This document shows, piece after piece, positions 42,248 through 50,851 of a DNA stretch of 64,000 nt. Both the position numbers and the translations under genes were made by a program. This DNA comes from Chitinophagaceae bacterium (GTDB lineage Bacteria; Bacteroidota; Bacteroidia; Chitinophagales; Chitinophagaceae). Positions within the stretch are counted from its first letter, which is position 1. Each line of letters opens with the position of its first letter. Under the pieces are notes generated by a model. The model had not been told where the DNA came from, did no database searches, and saw only the letters and a program-made list of their open reading frames with translations. The stretch covers positions 202,451 to 266,450 of the forward strand of contig JADKAZ010000004.1 of NCBI GenBank assembly GCA_016719015.1, written 5' to 3'.

Positions 42248-45200
42248 ATGAAAAGAAGTAGCCTGAAATATGTGCTGGTATGTTTGCTCAGCTTGCTCAT
42301 AGTGAAAATAAATGCACAACCACGGCCGGGCGATGCGACACTGCAAATTAACGGGCAGGGTCACCTTTCACAGATTTCTGAATCCATTCAAACAGCAGAT
42401 GGTAAATTTATTATAACCAGCAGCACCGATAAAACAATCTGTATCTGGGATGTGGCTAACAAAAAACTTCTCGAGCAGGTGCGGGGTGGAAAATCCATCT
42501 TTAACCAGGGCAAAATTTATGCTATAGCGATATCACCCGATAATCGCTTTTTAGCAGTCGGAGGTTTTCTTGCAATCGGCACAGAAACTGACGGCGAACT
42601 GGCAGGGCAAATAAGGATTTATGATTTTGCAACGAGAAAACAAATATTGCGGCTGCAGGGGCATGCCAATGTAGTCACTGCTTTACGCTTTTCCGCTGAT
42701 GGTAAATTTCTGCTGTCTGGCGCATCAGATAGCAGCGTTATAGCCTGGAAAATTGTAAGTACAGGGGCCAAGCCTTTGTTCACCATCTCTAAAAAAATTC
42801 TGCAATCCGGTTTATTGTTGGAGGATATAGAAACCTTTGGAAACACTGTGTTGGTAACGGAAGAGAATCATTTGGTTAAATACATTCTTCCTTCCATGTT
42901 CCGAAAGACTGTAAGCTGGAATTATCAAGGTGAGGTTAGTTCTATATCAGTAAATCAAAATAAAAATATTGTTGTGATTACCACAACCAGGGATGAACTT
43001 GTAGTGATGGATACGGCATTAAGAGAAATTCAACATGTTAAACTCGATGATTATTCTTCGCATGCTGCCCTTTCTCCCAATGGGCAATACCTTATAACAG
43101 AAGGGAAAGATAGTAAAGTAACATTTTTTGTAAAAAAATCTGGCAAGTACATTAAAAGTAGCAATATAGATTTTCCAGGGGGCAGTACAGTATTGGGAAT
43201 GGGTTTTACAGCAAACAATGAATTTTACATGGCAGGCGGACCTTTGAATCTATTACAGTTTTATTCTGTCAGCGGAGATGGTTCCACTGCAGCAGTAACG
43301 CCGGGAGTTAAATTAACCAGTACCGGAAAAACTTTTACAGGCATATCCGTTAACGGGAATAACCTTGCCCTGAATGATGATGCTCTTAATTACACTACTT
43401 CTCCCACCGATTTCAAGTACCTGTTTAATACAGAAGCAGGACGTTTACTACCCTTTGATCTTGCAGACACCTCTTTATATCCAATAAGCAAAACTGAAAA
43501 AGATAGTCTGCGTTTATTATATAGTAATGCTGCGGCGGATATGTTAATCTATACCAATGACTCAGTTACCGGAACTGTCAACCGGGATGGTGGAAACGGT
43601 TACCGGCATATATGTGGCATTATTACAAAAAAGGGTCAGGTGATTAGCGGCAGCGGTGCCGGTTTTTTGAACATGTATGACAACCGGGGCAGAATGCTAG
43701 CGGCATTTATTGGTCATGAAGGAGATGTAAAAAGTATCAGTGAGACAAAAGATGGTAATTACCTTTTTTCGGTCAGCTTCGACAAAACCATACGGATGTG
43801 GGACCTGCGACAGGTAAAAAATCAAATCTCCTATAAAAACTATGATGAGCTGGAAGATGTATGGAAGGAATTTATTAAAAACAATTATCCTGATTTAGAT
43901 GTATTGAAGGAGAACTCCATGGAAACATTGTACAATATCATGATGAGTGACAACGGAAACGGTGCGTCTATCAATGCTCCGTATCTGATAAAGCCACAAG
44001 TAGTGGAGCCACGGTTAAATATTTTTATTGCGGAAAACAATGAATGGGTAATGTGGAATGGTAACGGATATTTTAAAGCATCTGCCAATGGGGCTGCCTA
44101 TATAGGTTGGTATATTTATAAAGGCGAAGATGAGAATGCGGAATTTTATACTGCGGATAAATTATATGATAATTATTACCGGCCTGATATTATTAATCGC
44201 TTATTGTTAAGTAATGAATATGCGGCAGATATCTTAAAAGACAGTAAGAGTGATTCAAAGCTATCCATTGCACAGCAGGTTAGTAATATGCCGGTATTGA
44301 AGCTGGAACGTCCGACAGTTACCGGCCCGGTCATTGAAAAGAATATCAGCCTTGTTTTTAGTATTGATAATAAGGATAACCTTGAAGATGTCATTCTGTT
44401 TCAAAACGGCAAACGTATTTCAATCCCCCAGGAAAAAATAAGGGGATTGAAGGTCAATACCCTTTCTATTCCTGTTGAACTTGTCAGTGGTGAAAACCTT
44501 TTTGTGGCTTCTGTATTGAATAAAAGTAAAGTTGAAAGTTCACCCGTAAAGTTCAATCTTACCTGGGCGGGTGCACAACCCACCAGCTCTTTGTATATAC
44601 TTACAGTAGGGGTGGACAAATACCGGAACAGCAAGTATAACCTGAACTATGCAAGGGCAGATGCCTCCGGGGTTGCCTTACAGTTGGCCGCTTCTGCTGC
44701 AACCATCTTTAAAAATATTCAGGTGGATTCTCTGTTTGATGAAAATGCAACTGCTGAAAACCTAAGAACTAAGCTGGAATTGCTGCAAAAAAGAATTAAG
44801 CCGGAAGATGTGTTCCTGTTTTTCTATGCCGGTCATGGTATAATGAATGATCCGGAAGACGGTTCAAAACCCGACTTTCATTTGGTGCTGCATAAGGTGA
44901 CACAAATGGAAGGTAACGAAACGATGTTGCGGGAAAATGCTATGTCGGCCACTGGGTTAAAAGACTTGTTATTAAAAATTTCGGCACAAAAACAACTGAT
45001 ATTAATTGATGCTTGTAATTCTGGTGGAGCGATTACAACTTTTACCCGAGGTGTTGGTGAAGAGGCGGCCATTTTTCAGTTAGCGAGAAGCACAGGGTTT
45101 ACAGTATTGTCTTCTACTAACCAGGACCAGTTTGCAACGGAAGTTAAGGCAATAGGTCATGGTATTTTCACCTATGCATTATTAAATGGATTGAATGGAG

Positions 45201-45361
45201 AGGCCGATTTGAAAAATGATGGTAAGATAACGGTGAAAGAAATCGAGTTGTACCTGAATGACATCATCCCGCTATTGTCAGAAAAATATAAAGGCTCCCA
45301 GCAGTTTCCCCAGTCTTTCTCAAGAGGAATGGATTTCCCTTTAACCATAAAGGCTAAATAA
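42248..45361 (+). CDS. Secreted WD40-caspase (peptidase C14) protein
   Basis: 1037 residues with a signal peptide (CLLSLLIVKINAQ). Residues ~30-540 contain WD40-like beta-propeller repeats (for example GHANVVTALRFSADGKFLLS..SVIAWK and GHEGDVKSISETKDG...TIRMWD). A bridging domain (~590-680) has EWVMWNGNGYFKAS. A C-terminal caspase-like (C14) domain, ~775-1037, carries the catalytic dyad His863 in YAGHG and Cys923 in DACNSGG. Such metacaspase/orthocaspase-like enzymes cleave after basic residues in many cases, but substrate is unknown. Whether it acts in the periplasm or outside is not known. It is a single gene with a terminator after it. Confidence 0.9.
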   Translation: MKRSSLKYVLVCLLSLLIVKINAQPRPGDATLQINGQGHLSQISESIQTADGKFIITSSTDKTICIWDVANKKLLEQVRGGKSIFNQGKIYAIAISPDNRFLAVGGFLAIGTETDGELAGQIRIYDFATRKQILRLQGHANVVTALRFSADGKFLLSGASDSSVIAWKIVSTGAKPLFTISKKILQSGLLLEDIETFGNTVLVTEENHLVKYILPSMFRKTVSWNYQGEVSSISVNQNKNIVVITTTRDELVVMDTALREIQHVKLDDYSSHAALSPNGQYLITEGKDSKVTFFVKKSGKYIKSSNIDFPGGSTVLGMGFTANNEFYMAGGPLNLLQFYSVSGDGSTAAVTPGVKLTSTGKTFTGISVNGNNLALNDDALNYTTSPTDFKYLFNTEAGRLLPFDLADTSLYPISKTEKDSLRLLYSNAAADMLIYTNDSVTGTVNRDGGNGYRHICGIITKKGQVISGSGAGFLNMYDNRGRMLAAFIGHEGDVKSISETKDGNYLFSVSFDKTIRMWDLRQVKNQISYKNYDELEDVWKEFIKNNYPDLDVLKENSMETLYNIMMSDNGNGASINAPYLIKPQVVEPRLNIFIAENNEWVMWNGNGYFKASANGAAYIGWYIYKGEDENAEFYTADKLYDNYYRPDIINRLLLSNEYAADILKDSKSDSKLSIAQQVSNMPVLKLERPTVTGPVIEKNISLVFSIDNKDNLEDVILFQNGKRISIPQEKIRGLKVNTLSIPVELVSGENLFVASVLNKSKVESSPVKFNLTWAGAQPTSSLYILTVGVDKYRNSKYNLNYARADASGVALQLAASAATIFKNIQVDSLFDENATAENLRTKLELLQKRIKPEDVFLFFYAGHGIMNDPEDGSKPDFHLVLHKVTQMEGNETMLRENAMSATGLKDLLLKISAQKQLILIDACNSGGAITTFTRGVGEEAAIFQLARSTGFTVLSSTNQDQFATEVKAIGHGIFTYALLNGLNGEADLKNDGKITVKEIELYLNDIIPLLSEKYKGSQQFPQSFSRGMDFPLTIKAK

Positions 45362-45362
45362 A

Positions 45363-45391
45363 CAGAAGCTGCCTTTACCAGGCAGCTTCTG
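45363..45391. terminator. Rho-independent terminator after the WD40-caspase gene
   Basis: Perfect 11-base stem CAGAAGCTGCC/GGCAGCTTCTG with a 7-base loop, then TTT. It lies between convergent genes and could serve both strands. Confidence 0.8.
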
Positions 45392-45412
45392 TTTATGAAT
45401 AAATTTGTGTGA

Positions 45413-45823
45413 TTATTTTACTTCGGTGAATGTCATACCCTGTACAAAACGACTATGAGGATTTATCTCATACACCACAGACTTTTTTGTTGAATTACAA
45501 AAAATCTCAAACCGTAAAGTGTTGTCTTCAATCTCATCGGTGTTCAGCAAGAACTTTTTGGAAAAAATTTCTCCTTTGATTTTTTCCCTGTACAATGAGT
45601 TGCCATAATCATCAATGATGCTGATAGTAAACTCATCCTGTCCTGCATTGCCGGAAAAGTTTAATTGGAACATGGGCTGGTTTTTGATCATACCGGCAAA
45701 TTTCATTTCTACCGGAACGGCAGGATTTTTTTCTCCGGCCATAACAGCAGGTGATACCGCTACTGAAAATACCGTTAAGAAAGCGATTCCTAATAATCGA
45801 TTGTTGCTGAAAATCTTTTTCAT
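45413..45823 (-). CDS. Small secreted protein of unknown function
   Basis: 136 residues. A signal peptide (LLGIAFLTVFSVAVSPAVMA) is followed by a beta-sandwich-like stretch (MFQLNFSGNAGQDEFTISIIDDYGN, TLRFEIFCNSTKKSVVYEIN). Similar small secreted proteins are common in Bacteroidota; none is characterised that I can name. It lies behind a long gene-free gap of 634 bases on its upstream side. Confidence 0.7.
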   Translation of the reverse strand: MKKIFSNNRLLGIAFLTVFSVAVSPAVMAGEKNPAVPVEMKFAGMIKNQPMFQLNFSGNAGQDEFTISIIDDYGNSLYREKIKGEIFSKKFLLNTDEIEDNTLRFEIFCNSTKKSVVYEINPHSRFVQGMTFTEVK

Positions 45824-46457
45824 ACTTAAGTTTTAAAGGTTAATGATCTGTTGTCAAAAAATTGATGGTAACAATCGTTGGGCTGGTAAAATGTTGGCAA
45901 ACAAAAGGGCAAGTATAGTTTTGGTACCCGGTGTTTTTAGCTGTCTGATTACAGGTTGATTTTCCGGTTGAAAAGCAAATTGATTTTGCTTTGATATTGC
46001 AAAAATAGTGGCGTGGATATCCTGTGCCAAACCAGGATAGTGGGCTAATCAGTATGTCCAACTTGATACCTGCATGCCTAACTAATTAGAAATCAACATT
46101 TTTAAAGATGGAAAATCAACCATAGCCAATCATTTTTTGGGAAGGAAGTATAAGAATGGCGAGTTTTTTATAAAGAGTTGAAAATCCACGGTTAGCTCTA
46201 TTTTAGGAGGTTTCTAAACACTTATTTTAGGAATAAATTTCTCCTAAAAGGCTGATTATCAGTATGGGGTTATCGTGTTAGGAAAATAGTGCCAAGTGGA
46301 TTTGGCGGGGTGCAGAAAAATATTATCTTCAACCGATTCGGAGTTGTGCCGTATTGGCATAAGTTCCTTCTTTTCAACCAAATGGCGGCAAATTTGTTAA
46401 CGATTAATATATGTTTATAACCACTACGGCGATGAACTAAAAAAAAGGAGAATTATA
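45824..46457. other. Gene-free 634-base gap with several hairpins
   Basis: No protein-coding frame of note. Perfect or near-perfect stems: AAAGCAAA/TTTGCTTT (45972-45992), TATCCTG/CAGGATA (46018-46039), TTTTAGGAG/CTCCTAAAA (46201-46209 and 46241-46249) with an inner alternative TTTTAGGA/TCCTAAAA (46225-46249). It ends with a strong Shine-Dalgarno (AAAGGAG) for the DsbA-like gene. Possible ncRNA or long leader; no known RNA family recognised. Confidence 0.55.
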
Positions 46458-47048
46458 ATGGCATTTAAGAAAGACGATATTATTATTATTGAACCAAGAG
46501 AAATGTTTGTGGGCAAAAAAGATGCTCCGGTTACTTTAATGGAATTTGGTGAGTATGAAAGTGAGGAGTGTGCTAAAGTAAACGAAATTGTAAAACAACT
46601 ACTTGAAGAGTATGAAGGAAAGATACGTTTTCAGTTCCGTCACTTTCCATTAACCCTTATTCATCAACGCAGCCTGAAAGCCAGTGAATCTGCTGTTGCT
46701 GCAGGGCAGGAAGGTAAATTCTGGGAAATGCACAATGTGCTTTTTGCCAATCGACGTAATTTGGGAACTACCAGTTTGAAATTACATTCCAAAGAAGCTG
46801 GTATACGAAATAAGAAATTCTTAGATGACCTGGTGAATGGTGTATATGGCTGGCAGGTGCAGGATGATTTAAAGGAAGGCATCAACCGCGGTGTAAAGGA
46901 GATTCCTGCTTTTTTCATCAATGATGTGCCCTTCACATTAAAGCCAACTTTTGCCAACCTTAGTGCTGCGATTGATGCTGCATTAAAAAAGAGCAAAAGC
47001 AAACCAGCTGCAAAAAAACCGGCAGCAAAAGCAAAGCAAAGAGCTTAA
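46458..47048 (+). CDS. DsbA-like thioredoxin-fold protein lacking CxxC, with basic tail
   Basis: 196 residues without a signal peptide, so probably cytoplasmic. The core (DAPVTLMEFGEYESEECAKV, RFQFRHFPLTLIHQRSL, FWEMHNVLF, VKEIPAFFINDVPF) matches DsbA-type thioredoxin domains, close to those attached to some NhaA antiporters. The redox motif CPxC is changed: the first cysteine position is Ser and only the second remains (ESEEC), so thiol oxidation is unlikely. The last ~20 residues are Lys/Ala/Pro-rich (KSKPAAKKPAAKAKQ), as in histone H1-like tails. RBS AAAGGAG is unusually strong for the phylum. Confidence 0.75.
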   Translation: MAFKKDDIIIIEPREMFVGKKDAPVTLMEFGEYESEECAKVNEIVKQLLEEYEGKIRFQFRHFPLTLIHQRSLKASESAVAAGQEGKFWEMHNVLFANRRNLGTTSLKLHSKEAGIRNKKFLDDLVNGVYGWQVQDDLKEGINRGVKEIPAFFINDVPFTLKPTFANLSAAIDAALKKSKSKPAAKKPAAKAKQRA

Positions 47049-47064
47049 TACTTCTATAAAAATT

Positions 47065-47099
47065 AAATCCCATTCGCCAGCTGACGAATGGGATTTTTT
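47065..47099. terminator. Rho-independent terminator after the DsbA-like gene
   Basis: Stem AAATCCCATTCG/CGAATGGGATTT with an 8-base loop and T(5). Between convergent genes; probably bidirectional. Confidence 0.85.
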
Positions 47100-47120
47100 A
47101 TTGGAGGCAATTTAATTGTC

Positions 47121-47486
47121 TTATTCCGGTGACGTTGCTACTTCTTCTTTTTCCACCGGCTCATCCGCAGGGGGGGTACAGTTTCTTATTTGTAGTTGAA
47201 ACCCGGATGTCATGGTAAAATCATAATCATATTGGCGGATCATCAAGCGGGTTGCATCATCCTCTTGCAGCAATGTTGATAGTTCTCTTGCTACGGGAGG
47301 AGGGTTCGTGAAATTCTGAATTCGACCTTTATGCAAGGTAATTGAGAATGAAAGCTTTGCTTTACGACCGCCGGCAGCCCTTTCAAAATCAGTTTTGTTC
47401 ATATCAAGAGTTTGTTCACCATTAGGAGAACGTTTCATTAATATGGTGATAACGGGAAGATATTTTTTCCAGGCCTGTGAGAACAT
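47121..47486 (-). CDS. Conserved hypothetical protein
   Basis: 121 residues, no signal peptide or helix. Features seen: basic N-terminus, MNKTDFERAAGGRKAKLSFSITLHKGRI, ELSTLLQEDDATRLMIRQYDYDF and a CTPPADEPVEKEE tail. Nothing indicates an enzyme. It sits in a run on the minus strand after an 83-residue gene and an RRM RNA-binding gene, so a link to RNA handling is possible but unproven. Confidence 0.55.
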   Translation of the reverse strand: MFSQAWKKYLPVITILMKRSPNGEQTLDMNKTDFERAAGGRKAKLSFSITLHKGRIQNFTNPPPVARELSTLLQEDDATRLMIRQYDYDFTMTSGFQLQIRNCTPPADEPVEKEEVATSPE

Positions 47487-47517
47487 GAGCTGAGGTTTTT
47501 AATGATAAAATAAAAAA

Positions 47518-47769
47518 TTATTCTTCTGATAAACGGGTAAATTCCATTCCATTGAAAATACGGGCAAGGTTCATGTCTTTGGTTTTCTTCCACTGGTCAA
47601 TGTTAGGACTGCTGACGATGCGCCAAAAATTTTTCGACCTCAGTTCCTGGTAATCATTGCCCTGTATAAACAAGCCTGTAATCGTACTGCGTTGTTTAAA
47701 ATGTATATTCAAAGGTTTGTCCGTATGATTTTTTGTTTCTACGTATTTGATTATTGCTTCGTTTGTCAT
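47518..47769 (-). CDS. Short basic protein, possible Sm-like fold
   Basis: 83 residues (MTNEAIIKYVETKNHTDKPL). The middle part KPLNIHFKQRSTITGLFIQGNDY has alternating hydrophobic/polar strands with a central hxG, which resembles an Sm/Hfq strand-turn pattern, followed by ELRSKNFWRIVSSPN. No confident family hit by eye. It is the middle gene of three on this strand (47121-48161). Confidence 0.5.
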   Translation of the reverse strand: MTNEAIIKYVETKNHTDKPLNIHFKQRSTITGLFIQGNDYQELRSKNFWRIVSSPNIDQWKKTKDMNLARIFNGMEFTRLSEE

Positions 47770-47799
47770 TGTTTATTATTTAGATGGTTGGACAAAAAA

Positions 47800-47826
47800 G
47801 AAGGAGGGCTAAAAACAGCCCTCCTT
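47800..47826. terminator. Rho-independent terminator downstream of the RRM gene
   Basis: Stem AAGGAGGGCT/AGCCCTCCTT with a 6-base loop. On the minus strand it lies just past the RRM gene stop, separating it from the 83-residue gene. Confidence 0.8.
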
Positions 47827-47855
47827 GTAATAATATCATGTAACTGATACAGTGA

Positions 47856-48161
47856 TTACCAACGGTTGTTGCTGTTGCTGTTGCTGTTGTTAGAATAAGC
47901 CGGTCTTGCAGGCCTATCTTCTTTTGGTCTGGCAACGTTCACTTTAATTGAACGTCCATCAACTGTAGCACCATCCAGTTCAGCAATTGCTTTCTGGGCG
48001 GCAGCATCATCACTCATTTCCACAAAACCAAAGCCTTTGCTGCGGTTTGTGTATTTGTCCATAATAACTTTAGCTGAAGTAACTTCTCCGTACTCAGCGA
48101 AATAACTTTTTAAGTCTTCGTCCACAACGGCAAAACTTAAATTTGAAACGTAAATGTTCAT
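47856..48161 (-). CDS. RNA-binding protein, RRM domain
   Basis: 101 residues: a single RNA recognition motif with RNP2 NIYVSNLSF and RNP1 KGFGFVEM, then a Ser/Asn/Pro-rich tail (AYSNNSNSNSNNRW). Such small RRM proteins, sometimes called RbpA/Rbp1-like, occur in Bacteroidota and cyanobacteria and bind RNA in the cytoplasm. The 174-base upstream gap is AT-rich with no clear -7 box. The terminator follows within 30 bases. Confidence 0.93.
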   Translation of the reverse strand: MNIYVSNLSFAVVDEDLKSYFAEYGEVTSAKVIMDKYTNRSKGFGFVEMSDDAAAQKAIAELDGATVDGRSIKVNVARPKEDRPARPAYSNNSNSNSNNRW

Positions 48162-48335
48162 GTAAAAAAATTAACTTTTAAAAATTCTTGAGAAATTCGC
48201 AACGGTAAAGAAGACTAACTATTAGCAGAAATGCGTAGCAGAAAAAATCGTTCACTTACAAAATGCTGTATCACTCAAATTAACAACACGAAGATAAGGT
48301 TAAATGACCAGAAATAGTATTTTATTTTCCCTTAT

Positions 48336-50759
48336 TTAATTGGATACTGGAGGTTCTGCGTTAAAAATATTGTTATTCTCCTCCTTTTTACGGACACCAA
48401 AGCTGTATCGAAGATTGAGGCCAAATCTCCGAGTATCCGATTGCCGGAAACCGCTGGCATTTACTGAGCCCTGGTTAATGCTGAAATTGTTTTTATTGGT
48501 AGCAAACATATCGCTCAGGCTAAGGGTAACAATCAATTTTTCTTTCATGAACTTCCTGTTAATGCTTGTATTAAGTGAGCCGAATGTTGTTAATTCATAA
48601 AACTGTTGTTGACCTTTCAGTCGGAGAAACCCATTTAAGGTAATGACCGAACGCTTATCAATTTTAAATGTCTGGTAAGTAAAGAAAGTCCAGGTTCCTT
48701 TTTTGAAAGACAATGGTTTGTTTTCGTATAATCCCTGGTAAAAATTATGATTATACTGCGCACCCAATACAAAGAAATACCTGCCTCCAGGAGGAATAGC
48801 ACCGAGGCCACGGAAGTACCATTCTTTGTTTTTTCCCAGATTATCATACGTACGATAAGCCTGGCTCTGGCTGGTATCCGATTGGTAAACAACATTAGTG
48901 AAAATGTCTTTGGTATCGTTAATCCCTATTGCAAGAATTGGTCTTTCATCTACACTCACATTGGCTTCATAATTCTGATTGAATTGCGGACGGAGAGAGG
49001 GATTGCCTGTTTCAGTTAAGAATTCATCTACATATCGGTTGAAAGGGTTTAACTGGTCATAATTAGGTCGGCTGATGGTGCGACGATATACGAGATATGC
49101 CCTAAGATCGTAACCAGCAATTTTCATCAGGTTTTTACTCAGGTATATATATGGAAACAGATCGGTGCGATGAATAGAAAACGAAGTATCACCAGGGATG
49201 GTCTGTTTACCTTTTATGTTTGTATTTTCCATCCGGGTACCAACTTTGATAACAAAATCTTTAGTCAGGGTTTTAGCTCCCTGCAGGTAGAGTGAATTGA
49301 TGTTTTGAGTGTAATCGAAAGTATTGGTACGGGCCATGTCTTTTGTTCTTAGTCCATTAATCTCACGAAAGTAATTGGTAACATTTGACACAGTATGGAT
49401 AGTAGATTGGACACCGGTTTCAAACGTAAACCGCTTTTTCATTTTTAATTTCAGGTCAGATCTTCCAGTGAAGTGATTGCGTTTGTTATCACCGACGCCA
49501 TCACCGGCAAAAAAGCGGACTAAAGGAAAGTAATAGTTCGTTGAAAAATTTTGGTCTGAGTTATTATTGGTATGGGTGAAGTAAGTATCGTTGGTCCATT
49601 CTGAACCAAGAGAATCAATTTTAAATTTTGTTTCAAAACCACTGCCCAATGATAATGAATAACCATCGTTGTTTACATTATTAATACTGTTGCTTAGTAC
49701 CTGTGCCGTACTGATCTTTTCAATCGTATTATCATTTTGAGAACGGTTATGAAAATTGTTGTAGTTCAGGCTGCCGTCATATGTCAATTCCCATTTTTTC
49801 CCTAACGCCCAGGTTATACCAAAAGCTGTATAAATACTGGTACCGGGGTATTTTGTAAAAGCTTCCTGCCTGAGAATAGAATCGGTATTGAAAATTCTAT
49901 TGGTTATAATTTTTTCATAACTGTTTCTTCTGCCATAATTAAAATTGAGATAAGATGTTTTGGTGCCGGTATTATTATTCAGATTAAACCCGATGAACTG
50001 GTTTCCATATACTCCTTGCTGGAGGCCACTGTTTATGCTGCCAGTCAATCCTATTTTCACTCCCTTTTTCAAAACGACATTTACAATGCCGCCGCCTGAA
50101 GAAGCATCATACCTGGCGGAAGGTGTTTTTATTATTTCGATTTTGGAAATGGAATTAGGAGGCAGGTTTTTCAACATTGTTGCCATATCAGCAGCACTCA
50201 TTTTCATGTCTCGACCATTAATTTGAACAGTAGCTGGTGTCATACTGCTGATATAAATGTTTCCATCCTGGTCTACAAACAAGCCGGGTGTTTTTTCAAT
50301 CACCTCATAACCACTGGTGGAAGCTTCCACCAGATTCTCTGGGTCTACGATCAGCTTATCATCCTCTTGTTTCATCAACGGTTTTTTGGATGTAACGATG
50401 GCTGTTTCTAAGGTTTTTCCAAGTGGTTCTGCGGTGAAGCTGAAAGAAGTTTGATTACCGGACGTAGAAATTCCCTTTTCAAGGGGCAGGTAATTTACAG
50501 AACTAATGTAGATAGTATATTGACTGTTTTTTGCCAGGTTGAATTTGGCAAACCCGCTGCTATCAGCCACTTTTTTAAAAACCTGGGAACTATCTAACCT
50601 GTTACTGATTGTAACCGTTGCAAAAGCTACCGGTTCTTTTTTTTGATTGATGATTTTGATAGTAACAGGTGTATCCTGGGCATATGCTTGCAACACAGAA
50701 GCGGACAGAAAAGCAATAAAGAGAAAATGGGCAAGAATACGGAGCAGTTTTTTATGCAT
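48336..50759 (-). CDS. TonB-dependent receptor-like outer-membrane protein (OMP_b-brl_3 family)
   Basis: 807 residues with a signal peptide, a CarboxypepD_reg-like N-terminal domain (~30-115; VAFATVTISNRLDSSQV), a plug-like domain (~130-240; IVDPENLVEASTSGYEVIEKTP) and a long C-terminal barrel (RGLGAIPPGGRYFFVL). It belongs to the outer membrane barrel family found next to TonB receptors, but no TonB box is evident and no substrate partner (SusD-like) is adjacent. A -7 box TATTTTTG lies at 50786-50793. Confidence 0.88.
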   Translation of the reverse strand: MHKKLLRILAHFLFIAFLSASVLQAYAQDTPVTIKIINQKKEPVAFATVTISNRLDSSQVFKKVADSSGFAKFNLAKNSQYTIYISSVNYLPLEKGISTSGNQTSFSFTAEPLGKTLETAIVTSKKPLMKQEDDKLIVDPENLVEASTSGYEVIEKTPGLFVDQDGNIYISSMTPATVQINGRDMKMSAADMATMLKNLPPNSISKIEIIKTPSARYDASSGGGIVNVVLKKGVKIGLTGSINSGLQQGVYGNQFIGFNLNNNTGTKTSYLNFNYGRRNSYEKIITNRIFNTDSILRQEAFTKYPGTSIYTAFGITWALGKKWELTYDGSLNYNNFHNRSQNDNTIEKISTAQVLSNSINNVNNDGYSLSLGSGFETKFKIDSLGSEWTNDTYFTHTNNNSDQNFSTNYYFPLVRFFAGDGVGDNKRNHFTGRSDLKLKMKKRFTFETGVQSTIHTVSNVTNYFREINGLRTKDMARTNTFDYTQNINSLYLQGAKTLTKDFVIKVGTRMENTNIKGKQTIPGDTSFSIHRTDLFPYIYLSKNLMKIAGYDLRAYLVYRRTISRPNYDQLNPFNRYVDEFLTETGNPSLRPQFNQNYEANVSVDERPILAIGINDTKDIFTNVVYQSDTSQSQAYRTYDNLGKNKEWYFRGLGAIPPGGRYFFVLGAQYNHNFYQGLYENKPLSFKKGTWTFFTYQTFKIDKRSVITLNGFLRLKGQQQFYELTTFGSLNTSINRKFMKEKLIVTLSLSDMFATNKNNFSINQGSVNASGFRQSDTRRFGLNLRYSFGVRKKEENNNIFNAEPPVSN

Positions 50760-50785
50760 GGCTATATTGCTATATAGGGAAGGCG

Positions 50786-50793
50786 CAAAAATA
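50786..50793 (-). promoter_or_regulatory. Bacteroidota -7 box of the outer-membrane receptor gene
   Basis: Minus strand TATTTTTG, an exact TAnnTTTG, about 27 bases before the ATG. No good -33 element seen. Confidence 0.45.
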
Positions 50794-50851
50794 ACTAAAT
50801 ACCGGTGGCGATAAAGTAATTACTTCTACCAGCGAAGATTTTTCAAATCAT

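Noticed and set aside
46391..46420. Promoter TATGTTTA before the DsbA-like gene
   Set aside because: One mismatch to the -7 consensus and a 13-base spacing to the nearest TTG; too weak to list.
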